From NCBI GenBank assembly GCA_963932465.1, contig OZ010791.1:318986283-319050282 (forward strand): a stretch of DNA of 64,000 bases. The letters are read 5' to 3'. This DNA is from Maratus speciosus. Its lineage: Eukaryota; Arthropoda; Arachnida; Araneae; Salticidae. The stretch's first letter is position 1; the number at the start of each line of letters is the position of its first letter. Shown here piece by piece: positions 11,646-23,584 of this stretch. A program made the translations under genes and the position numbers. The notes below the pieces were generated by a model. It searched no databases. It saw only the letters and a program-made list of their open reading frames with translations, and was not told where the DNA came from.

Positions 11646-12665
11646 TAGATACCGCATATTCCCAGATGGCCGCCATCGGATGTTTTGAGATTTCTTGGCG
11701 ATTTTATGTTGATAATCTTTATCGATATGTGGTACCCCGTGTGACGTGTGTGTTTTGGCGTGACGTGTTTTAGCAACCCCGTTTTTCATTTGAGATAGTG
11801 TTGCGAGTACGCGAGAAGGGAGTTTTTGTTTGTGATATCGTGCTGTATGTTTCTGTTAATTGTTTTTATGTTAAATTTATTGGTTGTATTTGATTGAAGA
11901 TGTGTTCTATAGTCCGTTTAAACACTCTTGGTGAAGTAATTAAGAAATATGAGGAAATTTTGACGAATTAAGGAGGTTTGTTTACAGTGCGTATTCATAA
12001 GCCTATTTTGGAAAATGAAGGTGTTGCTAGCATATTTCGTGCTTGAGCTTTCAAGAAAGCAAATGTCTGTTAAGGTATGTTGATAATTTTATTATATTAT
12101 GTTACCTTACGAGTTTTGTACATTTTGAGATTGCTACACAGCGAGAACTGCTGAATTTTGAGATTGCTATATAGCGAGAACCGCTGAATTCAGTGATGTT
12201 TTTTCAGTTAACCCTCTAAGTGTTTGGGGCGTATTATTCCGTTCACTAAGCTCCAGGTTTCACTGCAATACAAGCAATATTTAAGATAGTATAAGTCAAT
12301 AGATTTAATGAATTTTAAATACATTGAAGAATGATTAATACTCTCAAGGATTACATTCATATTTGTAATTGAGTTTTTTTTATAATGTTGAAAGAATCAC
12401 ATTTTCTTAGCATTTAAAACAAAATGCAGAGAAAACAACTTTTGCCCTTTTGCAAGACGCTCGGAGGGTTAATGAGCGCGTAGCGCTCATACGACGCTTA
12501 GTGATTGCCACTTTAGCGAGTTTTGTTTATTATTTGCATTTTATTTTCGCTAAGCCTAACATGCGTATAAACCGGTGCCTGGCGACATTTACTACTTGAA
12601 AGAAAAGGGGTTTTCACGCCAAGGAAAATTCCGAGATGGCGACCCCAGGAATTTATGACATCTGT
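11646..12665. mobile_element. Possible inverted-repeat insertion splitting the minisatellite
   Basis: The left edge carries GATGGCCGCCATCGGATG with TTGGCG further in. The right edge, read on the minus strand, carries GGTCGCCATCTCGGA with TTGGCG further in, a loose ~45-bp inverted repeat. The minisatellite lies on both sides, supporting insertion. The left 200 bp is unusually GC-rich for the window and has two TGACGTG sequences (11741, 11760), CRE-like half sites. A host promoter or first exon is therefore an alternative, but no coding exon follows. Confidence 0.35.
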
Positions 12666-12689
12666 TCCAAAGTATCTGTTACTTGGGAA

Positions 12690-12950
12690 TTACTGCTAGA
12701 ATAGCAGAAATTACAAGCAAGTGTTGGTCTTGATTGCTGCTAGGCCAGCAACATATTCAAAAAACACAAGGTGGAATATCTATGCTGGTCAAGCAGTAAG
12801 GTGTTCCAATACACATCATGACTTGCCGGTAATTATGGTGTAACCAGTAAATGTGTTATGGTAGTTTATGCTATTTTACTTTGGTGGGATACAGCATTTA
12901 ATGCTTGTCTAGCAAACAAATACCAGCATGAATTTCGACCTGGGGTTTAC
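12690..12950. repeat. Minisatellite, right part
   Basis: Degenerate continuation of the AGCAAGTG/TGCTAG minisatellite seen at 11470-11645, fading toward 12950. Confidence 0.5.
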
Positions 12951-13629
12951 TCATTATTTTAAATGTTTCTTTTTATATTAAAACACTGACTGCGTTATAT
13001 CTTCCGTGTTAGATCTTCCATGTTAGATTTTCTGTTTCCAGTCACTTATTCCTCACTTTATTGGAAAATTTTACGTTATAGGGAAAAGTGCAAAATTTTT
13101 TAATTTAGCATAGAGATCAAACTTAGAAAATGCATTATATATTGCAGAAAAATAATGTAAACACAATTTTTAACAGACATGTTTCATATGTAAAATGTTG
13201 TTAATTTTCCCCTCGCAAGTAAATATTTCGGCAACGCTCGGCAGAGTTAGGCAAACTTTTAATTCTGATTAGCTGCATTGTAATTAGAATTTTATTTTAT
13301 GTAATTAATTATATTTAAAATTACATGCCGTAAAAAGTTCTTGCAGCACTGTAACAGAATAGTCCCCATGCCATTATTTGACAAAATTTATGCTTTTGAA
13401 TATGTGTAACTATAATCAATTACATTCAAATTAACTTGTAATTACATTGCGGGTAATTGAGATTACGAATTTGCCGAACTCTGACATTTGGTCTTTTTTT
13501 TTTTTTTTTTTTTGGCAATAATTGGTTACTTTGAAAAATAAAAATATTTAAACTGAAAAAACTAAAAATCTGCAAAATATGTTGTTCTATTAGACTCATT
13601 GTGAAACATAATGTTTGCAATTTAATCTA

Positions 13630-14120
13630 ACTCGTGACAACTATTAGTTATATCATTTCAAAGTGCATCCTCATTTATGTAGGCAGTGTCGCTGAAAGAA
13701 ATCTTATGCAAATTAGAAAGTCCTCTGAGAGTACAAGTATGAAATTCCGTTAATGTTAAAAAATACTAACAATATCAAGTTTTACTGTAAAATGTACATG
13801 TAGTACGTTAAATGTATATGTACTGTAAATATCAAGTTTATTCGAGGCAACATGAAATATTATATTGCCACTAACATAAAACATTAGTGTGAATTATTAG
13901 TGACATCATAGTAGAGTGCATACGAAGGATAAAAAGAGAATACATGATATCTAGTTTTATTTGAGGCCTTCTGAAATACAAAGTGACACATTAACATAAA
14001 ACACTCATGACAACTATTACTGACATCATAGCAGAGTGCATACCCATTTATGTAAGTAATTTCTCTGAAACAAATCACATGTAATTTAGAAAAGTACTTT
14101 GAGGGAACAACTATAAAATT
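13630..14120. repeat. Diverged direct repeat, ~370 bp spacing
   Basis: The segment beginning GTGACAACTATTAG near 13635 recurs near 14003 with the same downstream order (GTGCAT, CATTTATGTA, a CTCTGAAA-type core and an ACAAATC/GAAATC segment). A shorter third copy starts near 13890. The open frame at 13884-14078 reads through this repeat and is not a gene. Confidence 0.5.
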
Positions 14121-15091
14121 CAGTTACTGTCAGAAATTTCTAACAAAAATACGTTTGAAAGAATGGATGTGTAAAAGTTCTCTTTTTCTGGTTTTCGTTA
14201 ATGCTTTTTTTATTTATGGTATCGCATAGCTGCCAACGTCTTACGCTTTTTTGTACCACAAAAATTTTATAGTACATTTTACCTTTTTAAAACGTCGTAA
14301 TCTGCGGATTAAAAAAGGCAGAAATTTCTATTAAATTTTTGTGGTACAGAAAAGCGAAAGAATTGGCAGCTATGGTATCTGGATTTAATAACTTTGTCCA
14401 TACATTTTTTAATGTATATGCATATGCTGAAATACGACATGCCCTTTTGAACTTTGTATGTGAATTTGAAGGGTCAATAATATCACATATTTCCTGTTGA
14501 AAGAATTGTCTTTTAGGATTTCGCATAAAAAGTTAAGAGTCCTGGTTAAAACAAGATTGATGAAATAGTATTTTCATTTCGTTTTTGTTTGCAAACATTT
14601 CGTTACTCTTCTGAACTGTTATTTTTTTAAATTTCCTTAGAAAATGTACTCTTTTATACTTTTTGAATTCGTTATATTACATGTATTTCATTTTAAAATT
14701 TAAAAATTTATTTTCTTGATTATGCAAGGAATTCCTTTTTAGTGTTCACTGATAGCTAATTCCTAAGTTAGTTTTAGATCTATAGTTAGTTCTCACTGCA
14801 AAAATATGTCAATCCAAAAGTTTCTCCTTATTTAAAAATCAATTTAAGTCATTTTAGCAAAAAGTTAAAAAATTTTAATTATAGAATTTCTGCATCTTAT
14901 CAATTAGTATCTTTACAAAAACTTTCGCCGTTCACTAACATGCATTTCAGTAAAAATTCCATTCCTCTACGATTACCATTAACCGAGATATGACACTTTG
15001 ATCCTTAAGAATTAATATTTTATAGTTTTAAAAACAAATAATGTGTTTTTATGTATTTACACTTAATTAATTATGAATATAATTCTACGTA
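14121..15091. other. AT-rich DNA without recognisable feature
   Basis: No coding signal. A short inverted similarity around TTTTGTACCACAAAAATTTTA (14251) and AAATTTTTGTGGTACAGAAAA (14333) could form an imperfect hairpin but has no element-like flanks that I can define. Confidence 0.4.
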
Positions 15092-15711
15092 CAGTCGCGG
15101 AAAAAAATGTAACACCCCTTACTTACTCTGCAAAAAAATATCATAGTAGTTACCGGTACCACACGATTGTAAATAAAGTCTACTTTTAAATGATGCATAT
15201 AAACTTTGCTTAGGGGGCCATCTACATGCCAAAACGAGCCATAACTTTGTGTTTTCCAATAGCAGTACACAATTATGACAGCATAAATGAACTCTACACC
15301 TTTCAATCGGCCGAAAAACATTTTTGTATGCAATTCGTGTGATAATTTTCCAAGAAATTAAGTTTTTTAAAACGAGCGTGACAACTATTAGTTATATCAT
15401 TAACTGTATCCCAATTGAAGTTCGGTATTGGATACTTGACCGAGAGAGCCCTCTTCTTGATCAAGGCAATTTAAGCGCCACTCAAGCAATCATTGAAGAC
15501 TGCCTGATTACATGATAGCACAAGACATTTCAAAATATCTAGTCACTTCAGTTAGTGATGGGCGATTCTGGAAAATTTGAGAATCGATTAAAATCGACAT
15601 CGTATAAAACAGAATCGATCGCAATAAGAATCGATTCCCAAATTCTAGAATCGATACTTCAATTGATATTTCGATGTTCACAGATTCACACAGATAAGCT
15701 GAAAAATAGTA

Positions 15712-15793
15712 CAGTACACTCTGTCTAAGGCGAAATCGGTCGGGATTGAGAAAAATTTCCGTGGTAGACAATATTCCGGCTTATGCAAAAAAG

Positions 15794-15824
<31 letters not shown>

Positions 15825-16519
15825 CCCTGGAAGATGACGATCATTTATTGATTCTCCTGACTAGAAAATCGGTTGAAAACTGAAATTCTGAAAGATCCTT
15901 TGTCTTTTTAAAGATAAATGAGAAACTTTATTCAATTTCTTAGTACTGCTGTAATACATTCATACTGGAAGTTTATACACACCAAAAAAAAAAAAAAAAA
16001 AAAAAAAACTTCGAGAATGAGAAAGAACGCTATAATTTTCAATTTGAGTACAATCTTAAAGTATAATATATTGTACTTTCAAAAATACGTAATCATTTTC
16101 ATAAATGTTCATTTTACTAGAAATATTAACTTTTAGATGCAATTTTACATATGAAAAAATGGCATAAGCATAAATTCCTTAAAATTTAAAGTTTCTGTGA
16201 ATTTGTGTTCTTTTGAATTAACTTTTTTAAAAGCTTACGGAATTTTAGCTACCATGCTCGACATTGAGTTATTTGACTTATCAGTTTTAAAGTTTAATAA
16301 ACAAAACGCTTTTCTTTTTTAAATTATCCTTTTTCCGCCTTATGCAAAATTTTGGTTTCGGTGACACCTTAAAATCCTTTCCGTTTCCGCGTCTGACAGA
16401 TTCCGCCTTATGCAGCATGAATTAATGTAATTTTCTATGGGTTCGCCGGGACTTGAAAAAATTTCCGCGATAGACAGATTTCCGGCTTATACAGAGTCCG
16501 CCTTAGACAGAATTTACTG
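15712..16519. mobile_element. 808-bp MITE, CAGTA...CTAAGGCG ends
   Basis: Left end CAGTACACTCTGTCTAAGGC; right end on the minus strand CAGTAAATTCTGTCTAAGGC, with TA on both sides (15710-15711 and 16520-16521). Internal blocks TTCCGGCTTATGC and TTCCGCCTTATGC repeat near both ends. A TA target and CAGTA-type ends suggest a pogo/Tc1-mobilised MITE. It contains C/A and A homopolymer runs at 15796-15823 and 15984-16008. The frame at 15918-16136 is a homopolymer artefact. Confidence 0.75.
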
Positions 16520-17385
16520 TAATTCCAAAACGTAGCGAATCAACAGGGCCGTAACGACTATCCCTCACCTCCATTTATGTGGGCCATAGACAATGTTAGC
16601 GGCCCAGAAGTACAGACCTTTGAGTCAAAAAATAAGGTTTTTTAACTTTTAAAATTATTATTTTTAAGATGTAATTTTGATAATAATTTATATTATATTT
16701 AAATTTATCTTTAAAAAAATATCTCGGTCAGATAAAAAAAGAGAAAGAAATGATTTTTTTTTTTTTTTTTTTAATCCGGAAAAGATGTATTTTCTACTCT
16801 AACTCTTATTTCCTTCAACCAAACAGATGGGGACTTTCTTCCTATAAACGTCATTCTTAAAAATGCGCAGATGAGCGAAATTTTGAAGGCTCTAAATTTA
16901 TTTAAAAACTTAAATGGTTTTTCAGTCTTTTTAGGGTCTTCTATAAGTGTGGGGGGAATGCAAATATAGCAAATCTTCTTTTAAAATAGCTGTGATGAAT
17001 GTAATTAACCAAGTATCACATACTAATTATCCCCCAATTAATAATCAAAATTCTCCTTTTAATAATATATTTAACTAAAATTTCTTTCCCTTTTTAAAAT
17101 ATATATCTCCTTATCTCATTTACAGTTTATAAATATCTTTCTTTTTAATGTTTACCAAATATTTAGCTGTTAAGAAAAAAGAAAAAAAAGTTCTCATCCT
17201 AGAGCCATTAAGAATGAAATAACATATTTTTCTCTGGTTAACAAATAAATAAAAGTACATTCCTTGATTATATGTTTTTTTTTCTTTTTTTTTTCCCAGC
17301 AGTAATCTAAAAACCATAAACAGTTATTGACTCATTCGCTGACATGCAGAGTGCACTCACTGAAACAATAATAAATAAAAAAGAA
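16520..17385. other. AT-rich interior of hAT-like element
   Basis: No transposase or repeat recognised; poly-T at 16754-16772. The frame at 17120-17317 is low-complexity. Confidence 0.4.
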
Positions 17386-18742
17386 AAGTATCGAGTTAAA
17401 CTGATGGCATTGAGCTCACAGCCTATTCATACTAATTGTATTTTATATTCTTACTTCAAAGAATGCCTTTCGAAAAATAAATTAAGAGGGAATCGCCCCC
17501 CCTCCCGCCCCCAGTCACATCTCTATACTTAAACAATAAGCCTCCAAATCTCATCAGGGAAGCGCGTTATCAGAATAAACCAATTACCAAATTTGAAGCA
17601 AATCAGATAGAAAAACCCATATATCTAAATTAAGGGGGGTTAGCCCCTGTTCCTCCCTTTATACTTAAATAATGAACCTTCAAATTTAATCAGGGAAGCG
17701 TCTTATCAGAATTAACCGGTATACCAAAATTGAAGCAAATGTGATAATTCTGCATGAAAAACCAATTTATCTAAGTGGGGGGAACAGCCCCCGTACCCTC
17801 CTCCTTTATGCTTAACCAATGAACCCCCAAAACTAACCAGGGAAGCGCCTTATGAGAATGAACCTAGAAAAAAAAATTGAAGCAAATTGGATATTTCTAT
17901 CGAGAGCTATCGCGTTACGTATGTACGTACATACATACGTACAGAAACTGCGGGCACATTAGCTCTCAGGCTTTGATAGCCTGTGAGCTAAAAAGAAAAG
18001 TGCCCAGTTAAACTGATGGCATTGATCTCACAGGCTATTCACACTAACTGTATATTATGCTCTTATTTCAAAGAATAATTCTCCTCGAAAAATAAACTAA
18101 GGGGGGGGGGGGGATTTCCCCTCCCCGTTTCCCCTCTTTATATTTAACCAATGACCCTCCAAATGTCATCAGGGAAGAGCCTTATCGAAATAAATTGGTA
18201 TACCAAATTTGAAGCAAATCGGATACAAAAACCCATTTATCTAAATTAAGGGTGTATTAGTCCCCGTTTTCCCTTTTATATTTAACCAATGAACTTCCAA
18301 ATCTAATTAGGGAAGCGCCTTATCAGAATAACCTGGTATACCAAATTTGAAGTAAATCGATAGCAAAACCATCTATCTAAATTAAGGAGAGTATTATCCT
18401 CTCGTTCCCCCCTCCCCCCTTTAGACTATAACAATGAACCTTCAAATATAATCAGAGAAACTCGTTATCAAAATTAACCGGTATACCAAAATTTGAAGAA
18501 AATCTGATAATTCTGTATGAAAAACCCATTTATCTAAATTAAGGGAGGGGACTAGCCCCCGTTGCCCCCTTTATACTTAACCAATGAATCCCCAAAACTA
18601 ATCAGGTAAGCGCTTTAGCAGAATGAACATAGAAAAAAAATTGAAGCAAATCGGATATTTCTATCAAGAGTTATCGCATTACGTACATACATACAATACC
18701 GACGGGCACATTAAATCTCAGGCTTTGATAGCCTGTGAGCTA
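17386..18742 (+). repeat. Two ~700-bp copies of a ~136-bp tandem repeat module with terminal hairpin
   Basis: Each copy begins with AAGAAAAGT and an AAACTGATGGCATTGA block, then three or four ~136-bp units (AACCAATGAACC, AGGGAAGCGCCTTATCAGAA, CCGGTATACCAAA, AACCCATTTATCTAAATTAA, G-rich/C-rich run), then a TACGTACATACATAC tract and a hairpin. Hairpins are at 17960-17990 and about 18711-18742 and pair AGCTCTCAGGCT with AGCCTGTGAGCT-like sequence. Copy 1 is about 17386-17995 and copy 2 about 17996-18742. The terminal hairpin suggests a rolling-circle or fold-back ancestry, but the ends are not defined. The frame at 17344-17532 is a shadow. Confidence 0.65.
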
Positions 18743-19321
18743 AAAAGTGCCAAGAGCGTGTAACTAGGGAGGGGGGAGGAAGGACAGAAAATAAAAGAGG
18801 ACGTTAGAAGCTTTCCAACAATATGTTACACGAGATGGTTTGGAAGAAACAATAAATACGCCCCCCGGGCGGTCAGGTAAGTCTCAAACGGTGGGAGGAG
18901 CGACCTCAAATGTATCTTTGGCCAAGGTTTCAAAATGTGGATTTATAATAAAATAGAACGCGAACTGGGCATTTTTAAAATAGCATGCACATTTTGAACG
19001 GCCCTGTAAATTAAGATTGGCGAGGAAGGGGGGTGGGGGGCGGAAAGGATTAGAAGGGATGAACTTGAAAAATACAACATAATAAACTAGTAACCCGAAT
19101 AACTAGGCTTCTAAACAAAAGTATAACGATTTAACCTAGTATTGAATTCAGGGCGTGACCCGGGGGAACATTGGAATGTCCCTCCCGAAAGTTTTGAGAT
19201 TTTATGCTTTTTAATGGAAAAATGTGCATCCCCCTTTACGGAACTCTAAAATCTCCCCCCCCCCCCCTCATTCCGACCGGAGCAGTCAAGAAATCAACCC
19301 GCCATTCAACACTGAACCTAG

Positions 19322-19354
<33 letters not shown>

Positions 19355-19440
19355 TCTTATACAAAATTTTACAGCAATTCTGCCACTAAAACAGTAAAAT
19401 TGGAGGAATTTATTCAACCCAAATCGTGGATCATGTGCGA
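18743..19440. other. Mixed low-complexity DNA
   Basis: Contains G-rich runs (18765, 19027), a C-rich run (19254-19267) and a 31-bp poly-A (19321-19351). The frames at 19204-19486 read through homopolymers and are not genes. Confidence 0.5.
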
Positions 19441-19628
19441 TGCGATTTGAATGAAGTAAATCAAAATATAACGATTTCAGTCGCATCTAAAAATCGGCAT
19501 CGAATCTGAACTGAATCGATTCGTCCGAATCTAAAAAATTGAAGTAAATCAAAATATAGCGATTCTGCCAGCATCTAAAGATCGACATCGGCATCGAATC
19601 TGAACTGAATCGATTCGTCATTTCTGAT
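19441..19628. repeat. Two ~95-bp direct repeats rich in ATCGAATC motifs
   Basis: The block GAAGTAAATCAAAATATA...AACTGAATCGATTCGTC occurs twice in tandem. GAATCGATT-type motifs also fill the subterminal part of the surrounding hAT-like element, so these are probably internal transposase-binding-type repeats or a nested relative. Confidence 0.55.
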
Positions 19629-19789
19629 CTTAATTTGCGGGCAGAATCGATGCGGTCATTTTTTCTTGCTTTCTTTTGTCTTTAGAAAAAGAAAGCGTTG
19701 GTTTCGGGAAAATTTTCGGCTTCCGGTTTTCGAAGGATTTATAGTTTTAGAAGAACTTGTCTGGAATACGATTTGACTATTTTTATACA

Positions 19790-20985
19790 TTGTCTGTCTG
19801 TCAGTCTGTCTATTTCTTTGTCTCTGACAAAAAAATTGTGGGCGGTCTATTTCAAGAACTAATGCATGGAATCTGTTGAAACTTTAGATTCAATTAGACT
19901 TTCATATAAATTGGTGCTGATTACTTTTTGATGTAAATCTACCGATAGGTGGCGCTGCTATGCTGCATTTTTCCGATTTTCGCAATAGCTCTATCTCAAT
20001 AACTAATGCACGGGTTTTCATCAAACTTCACATTCAGTTAGACGTTGGCATAAATTGTTGCATATTAGATTTCAGTGTAAATCGCCCAACAGGGGGAGTT
20101 GTTATGCAGATTTTATCAGCAGTGTTGAATTCAGACAATTTTCTCCGGGAGGGATTTCTGCGGATCCAAAGAGGGACAATTCAGAGGGGAAGGGGATTGG
20201 ACTTTTGTACATTAAGCATAAAATCTCAAACCTTCTGGGGGGACATTTGAATGTTGCACAGGTGTGTGTGTTTGGGGGGGGGGGGCGCATGTCCCTCCGG
20301 GCTACCCCCGGAATTCAACACGTTTTTCTGGATTTAAACGATTTTAGGGATCATATCTCAAGAACTAATGAACGGAATTTCATCAAACTTAATATTTTGT
20401 CATAAGTTGTTCATGATTAGGTTTTCGGGTAAATGATATAACAGGTTGTGCTGCCATGCTGCTTTTTTTAGCAGTGTTGAATTCAGACATTTTTCTCCGG
20501 GAGGGATTTCTATGGTTCTGGAGAGGGACATTCTAGAGTTTCGGGGGGGTGGGGGGGAAATTGGACTTTTGTCCCTTAAGCATAAAATCTGAAATCTTCA
20601 TGAGGGAAATTTCAATGTTCCGTGGGGGGTGGGGGGGGGTTGTCCACCAGTACCAGCCCCTGAATTTAACACTGTTTTTCAGAATTTACAAGATATTAGC
20701 GATATCTCAAGAAATAATGGCCGAAATTTCATCATACTTAATATTATGTGTCATTGACATAAGTTGTTCCTGAGTTTTTCGTGTTAATCATGTAACAGGC
20801 TGCTATACTGTTTTTTTGCATGATATTCGTGATAGCCATATCTCAAAACTAATGTACGGAATTTAATCAAACTTCATATTCTGTTACACTTTCAGATAAG
20901 TAGACTCTTATTAGGCTTGGATGTATACTGCCCAACAGCTGTCACTTTTATGCTCTTTGAATTGGGAATTTTCGTTGCGGACATC
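19790..20985. repeat. ~150-bp tandem repeat family (block 2) with inserted G/C-rich duplications
   Basis: Units with CTCAAGAACTAATG, GAATTTCATCAAACTT and CATTCAGTTAGAC/ATATTCTGTTACAC occur near 19850, 19990, 20350, 20710 and 20840, the same family as block 1 at 8510-9290. Two units are extended by a shared segment with GCAGTGTTGAATTCAGACA, TTTCTCCGGGAGGGATTTCT and long G runs (20110-20325 and 20474-20670). Long frames at 19960-20405 and 20549-20773 arise from this repeat and are not genes. Confidence 0.6.
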
Positions 20986-20988
20986 TAG

Positions 20989-21122
20989 GCTAATATCAGA
21001 CGAAAGTCTTTTTGCACGCTTTTTTTTCGCTCTTACACCGTCCCTACTCATGCTAGCAAAGGTGTAGGGATAGCGTAAGAGCGAAAAAAGCGTGCAAAAA
21101 GACGTTCGTCTGACATTAGTCT
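20989..21122. repeat. Strong fold-back hairpin, ~60-bp arms
   Basis: The left arm (20989-21047) and right arm (21063-21122) are near-perfect inverses around TCTTTTTGCACGC and CGCTCTTAC, with a ~15-bp loop. It sits near the right end of the hAT-like element. It could be a small fold-back MITE or a structural RNA/DNA element. No TA or other duplication was clear at its edges. Confidence 0.75.
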
Positions 21123-22090
21123 AAGAGGGTGTGAGCCGAAATTCAATGACTTGTTAGGAAAATGCAATGCTTATATTTTCTTTTAAAAGGCACATACATC
21201 AACGAACCTATGCTTTTTGAATCCTCATGATGCGCATATGTTATCATTTAAATTTGACACCGTGATAGCGAATTTTGAAGTTTTAACATTTATGAGGCAG
21301 ATGAAAGTTTTGGGATTGGCACATCCAACTACTTTATCTTCAATTTTTGAAGGAAAATGAAAATGATATTACCTTATTTTGTCTTAGAGACATCGATTAA
21401 AAAATTCATAGTATCGATTAAATCGAGTTGGCCATAGTATCGATTAAATCGATTAAAAAAATCGAAATCGCCCATCACTAACTTCTGTCATAGACATACG
21501 ACTTCTGTCATAGTAAACCAACATTTTGCCGTTTTTAAGCACTACTTGGAAGAAAAATGTGACATTTTGGATTTCCGTAAAGCAGGACTTAGTAAATCTA
21601 AATCCATCAAAAAAATTGTAGGTTGCAATTCATATTTTTTTTTAAATATTAATTTCATAATTCATAATTCATATCATAAAATTATAAAAATTGCAAATTC
21701 AACGTATTTATGTTTGGGTATTTTAGCATTATTTATGCGGAAAAAATTAGCACATTAGGATTAAATTTTCAGGAGATATTAATAAAAATATGAAAATGTA
21801 ATTTAACATTAGAAGCACTAAATTTTGAATGTTTATAATTCAAAAACTTATCATTCAAATGACTTGAAATTTGGTGTCTAGGCATAGTTTGAACCGAAGA
21901 TTTTAAATATCTTGTTAAAATTGGGTATTGCCATTGAAAAAAATGAATTTTGTGTTCATTTTTTATGTAGATGGTCCCCCAAGCAAATTTTATATATATC
22001 ATTTAAAAGTAGACTTTATTTCCAATCTTTCGGTACCAGTAACTTTCTTCTACGGTAATTTGTTGTGAAGTTACTTTTTTCCCACGACTG

Positions 22091-22833
22091 TGCATTTGCT
22101 AAAGTTTTACAGAGGTTTAGATAATATGTTAATAGATATTAATTATATGTTTTTGGTATTAAACATAAATAAGGAAACATAAATAGCAGTTTTTAAAAAC
22201 CGTAAATTCTAAAAACCGGCTTTGTACAAAATTATAAAGTAAACAATTTCAAATAAGAAAAGTTTAAAACTTTTAATATTTAGATGACATCTTGTCCCAA
22301 AATGTCGTAGACTCTCGATAGAGTTCATTATTCCGAATCTGAATATCCGGTTTTGTGTTTTTAAATGATTTGAAAGTAAAGGCAGGAGAAAACAAAAATA
22401 TAAACTTTAGAAAAATAAATAACATATGAATTAATCTATCAATAAATGGTAACTGTTTGTATGTATTCTTAAAAACAGAAAGTTAACAATTTTGTGGTGT
22501 ACTTGCTTGTTTTATCATTAAAAGTATTAATATTAATATCAAATGCCATTTAAAATTATTACATTTATTAGGATTATTGCTCGATATTTTTTTGTAAATA
22601 TTTTAACACTCCAAGAGAAGCAAATAAAATTATAATAAGCTTTAAAGGAGTGAAAAGGCATGTTTCATATGATACACATAAAATTATTAAATTTTCTAAA
22701 AAAATCGTTTTTATAGTGATTTTCCAATTAGCTTAATTATTTGGAAGAAACTAGTTGTAATCATTATTAAAGAAAATGAACAATAAAGGAAAATAAAAAT
22801 AAAATGATTATTTTATATGTAGAAGATCAATCA
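22091..22833. other. AT-rich DNA without recognisable feature
   Basis: No element ends or coding signal seen between the Tc1-like shell and the LTR retrotransposon. Confidence 0.5.
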
Positions 22834-23265
22834 TGTAATTTGGCATTAAATGAGACTGACACTTGACTTATTAATTAAAGGTATATTAAACGCAATATTT
22901 ACAAAATATATTTGCATTCCGTTAGATATATTGTTCAAAAGATAATTTAAATCTTTGCGTCTTTCGTCGCGTCTTAAACAAACATCCTTCATTACTCAAC
23001 GTTCTACCGTTCTCCGCGCTAAAACATGACAACCTCGTACCTCTACTCCATCGTTTCTTACTTCGTTTTAGTTCGAACTTACACTCATCTCTAAATCGGA
23101 AGTCTCTCCGTCCATCAAGCGCATGCCCTCTGTACTTCTCGTTTCATGGGGGGAATAAATCAAACAAGGTGAGTGTTCTTTGATTGTTAGTTACTAAAAA
23201 GGCAGGCACGTAGGTGGCACCTTGAATCTCAGAGTGTATTTGCGGAACTAAATGCGTACTCCACA
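22834..23265 (-). repeat. 3' LTR (432 bp)
   Basis: Starts TGTAATTTGGC and ends ACTCCACA in plus orientation. Shared blocks with the other LTR include TTAAACAAACATCCTTCATT, AGTTCGAACTTAC and TCAAGCGCATGC. Many scattered substitutions separate the two LTRs, so the insertion is old. Confidence 0.85.
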
Positions 23266-23310
23266 TTTCGGTTAAACTGACCGGTTGATCAACCTCAAAC
23301 ACCTGACAAG

Positions 23311-23314
<4 letters not shown>

Positions 23315-23343
<29 letters not shown>
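23315..23343. repeat. Poly-A run
   Basis: About 29 A residues just inside the 3' LTR. It may be expansion of an A-rich stretch near the element's 3' end. Confidence 0.9.
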
Positions 23344-23344
<1 letters not shown>

Positions 23345-23584
23345 CAGAACTCAAAGTTCTAGATAAAAAAAAAAAGAAACAGCATCAGTACATTGTGAAG
23401 CGTCAAAACGTTAAGCGCACCAGCTTCTAATAAGTAAAGTTCGGCAGAACAAAGTTCTTTGGACAACTAAGGGTTAACAATTTTAAAAGTTCATCTTCGA
23501 GAAACAGATTCGTGATAAAAGGCTCATCACGTCATAAAATATCATGAAAAAATTATTTCTTCTTCTTTTTCAGTTATTTTATTA

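Larger units (their letters stand above)
15553..21480. mobile_element. hAT-like element with 8-bp target duplication
   Basis: The left end TAGTGATGGGCGATT and the right end AATCGCCCATCACTA are perfect inverses over 15 bp, with GAATCGATT/AATCGATT-rich subterminal DNA inside. The flanks ACTTCAGT (15545-15552) and ACTTCTGT (21481-21488) match at 7 of 8 positions, the duplication length made by hAT transposases. The 5.9-kb interior has no hAT transposase; it holds a MITE, two repeat blocks and a strong hairpin. It therefore looks like a nonautonomous element that grew by later insertions, inside the older Tc1-like shell. Confidence 0.75.
15092..22090. mobile_element. Tc1-like element shell with inverted ends
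   Basis: The left end CAGTCGCGGAAAAAAATG is preceded by TA. The right end on the minus strand is CAGTCGTGGGAAAAAAG. Matching continues inward for about 200 bp (an AAAGTCTACTTTTAAATGAT-type block near 15175-15195 and its inverse near 21998-22017). The right flank is TG rather than TA, so one target base has mutated. Near 21546 a plus-strand frame reads FRKAGLSKSKSIKKIVG, resembling a Tc1/Tc3 helix-turn-helix start, but no DDE catalytic region is present. Most of the 7 kb is a later hAT-like insertion. Element status is well supported; the superfamily less so. Confidence 0.6.

Noticed and set aside
19960..20405. Overlapping plus-strand frames of 96 and 116 codons
   Set aside because: They run through a tandem repeat family with G runs that also occurs elsewhere without an open frame.
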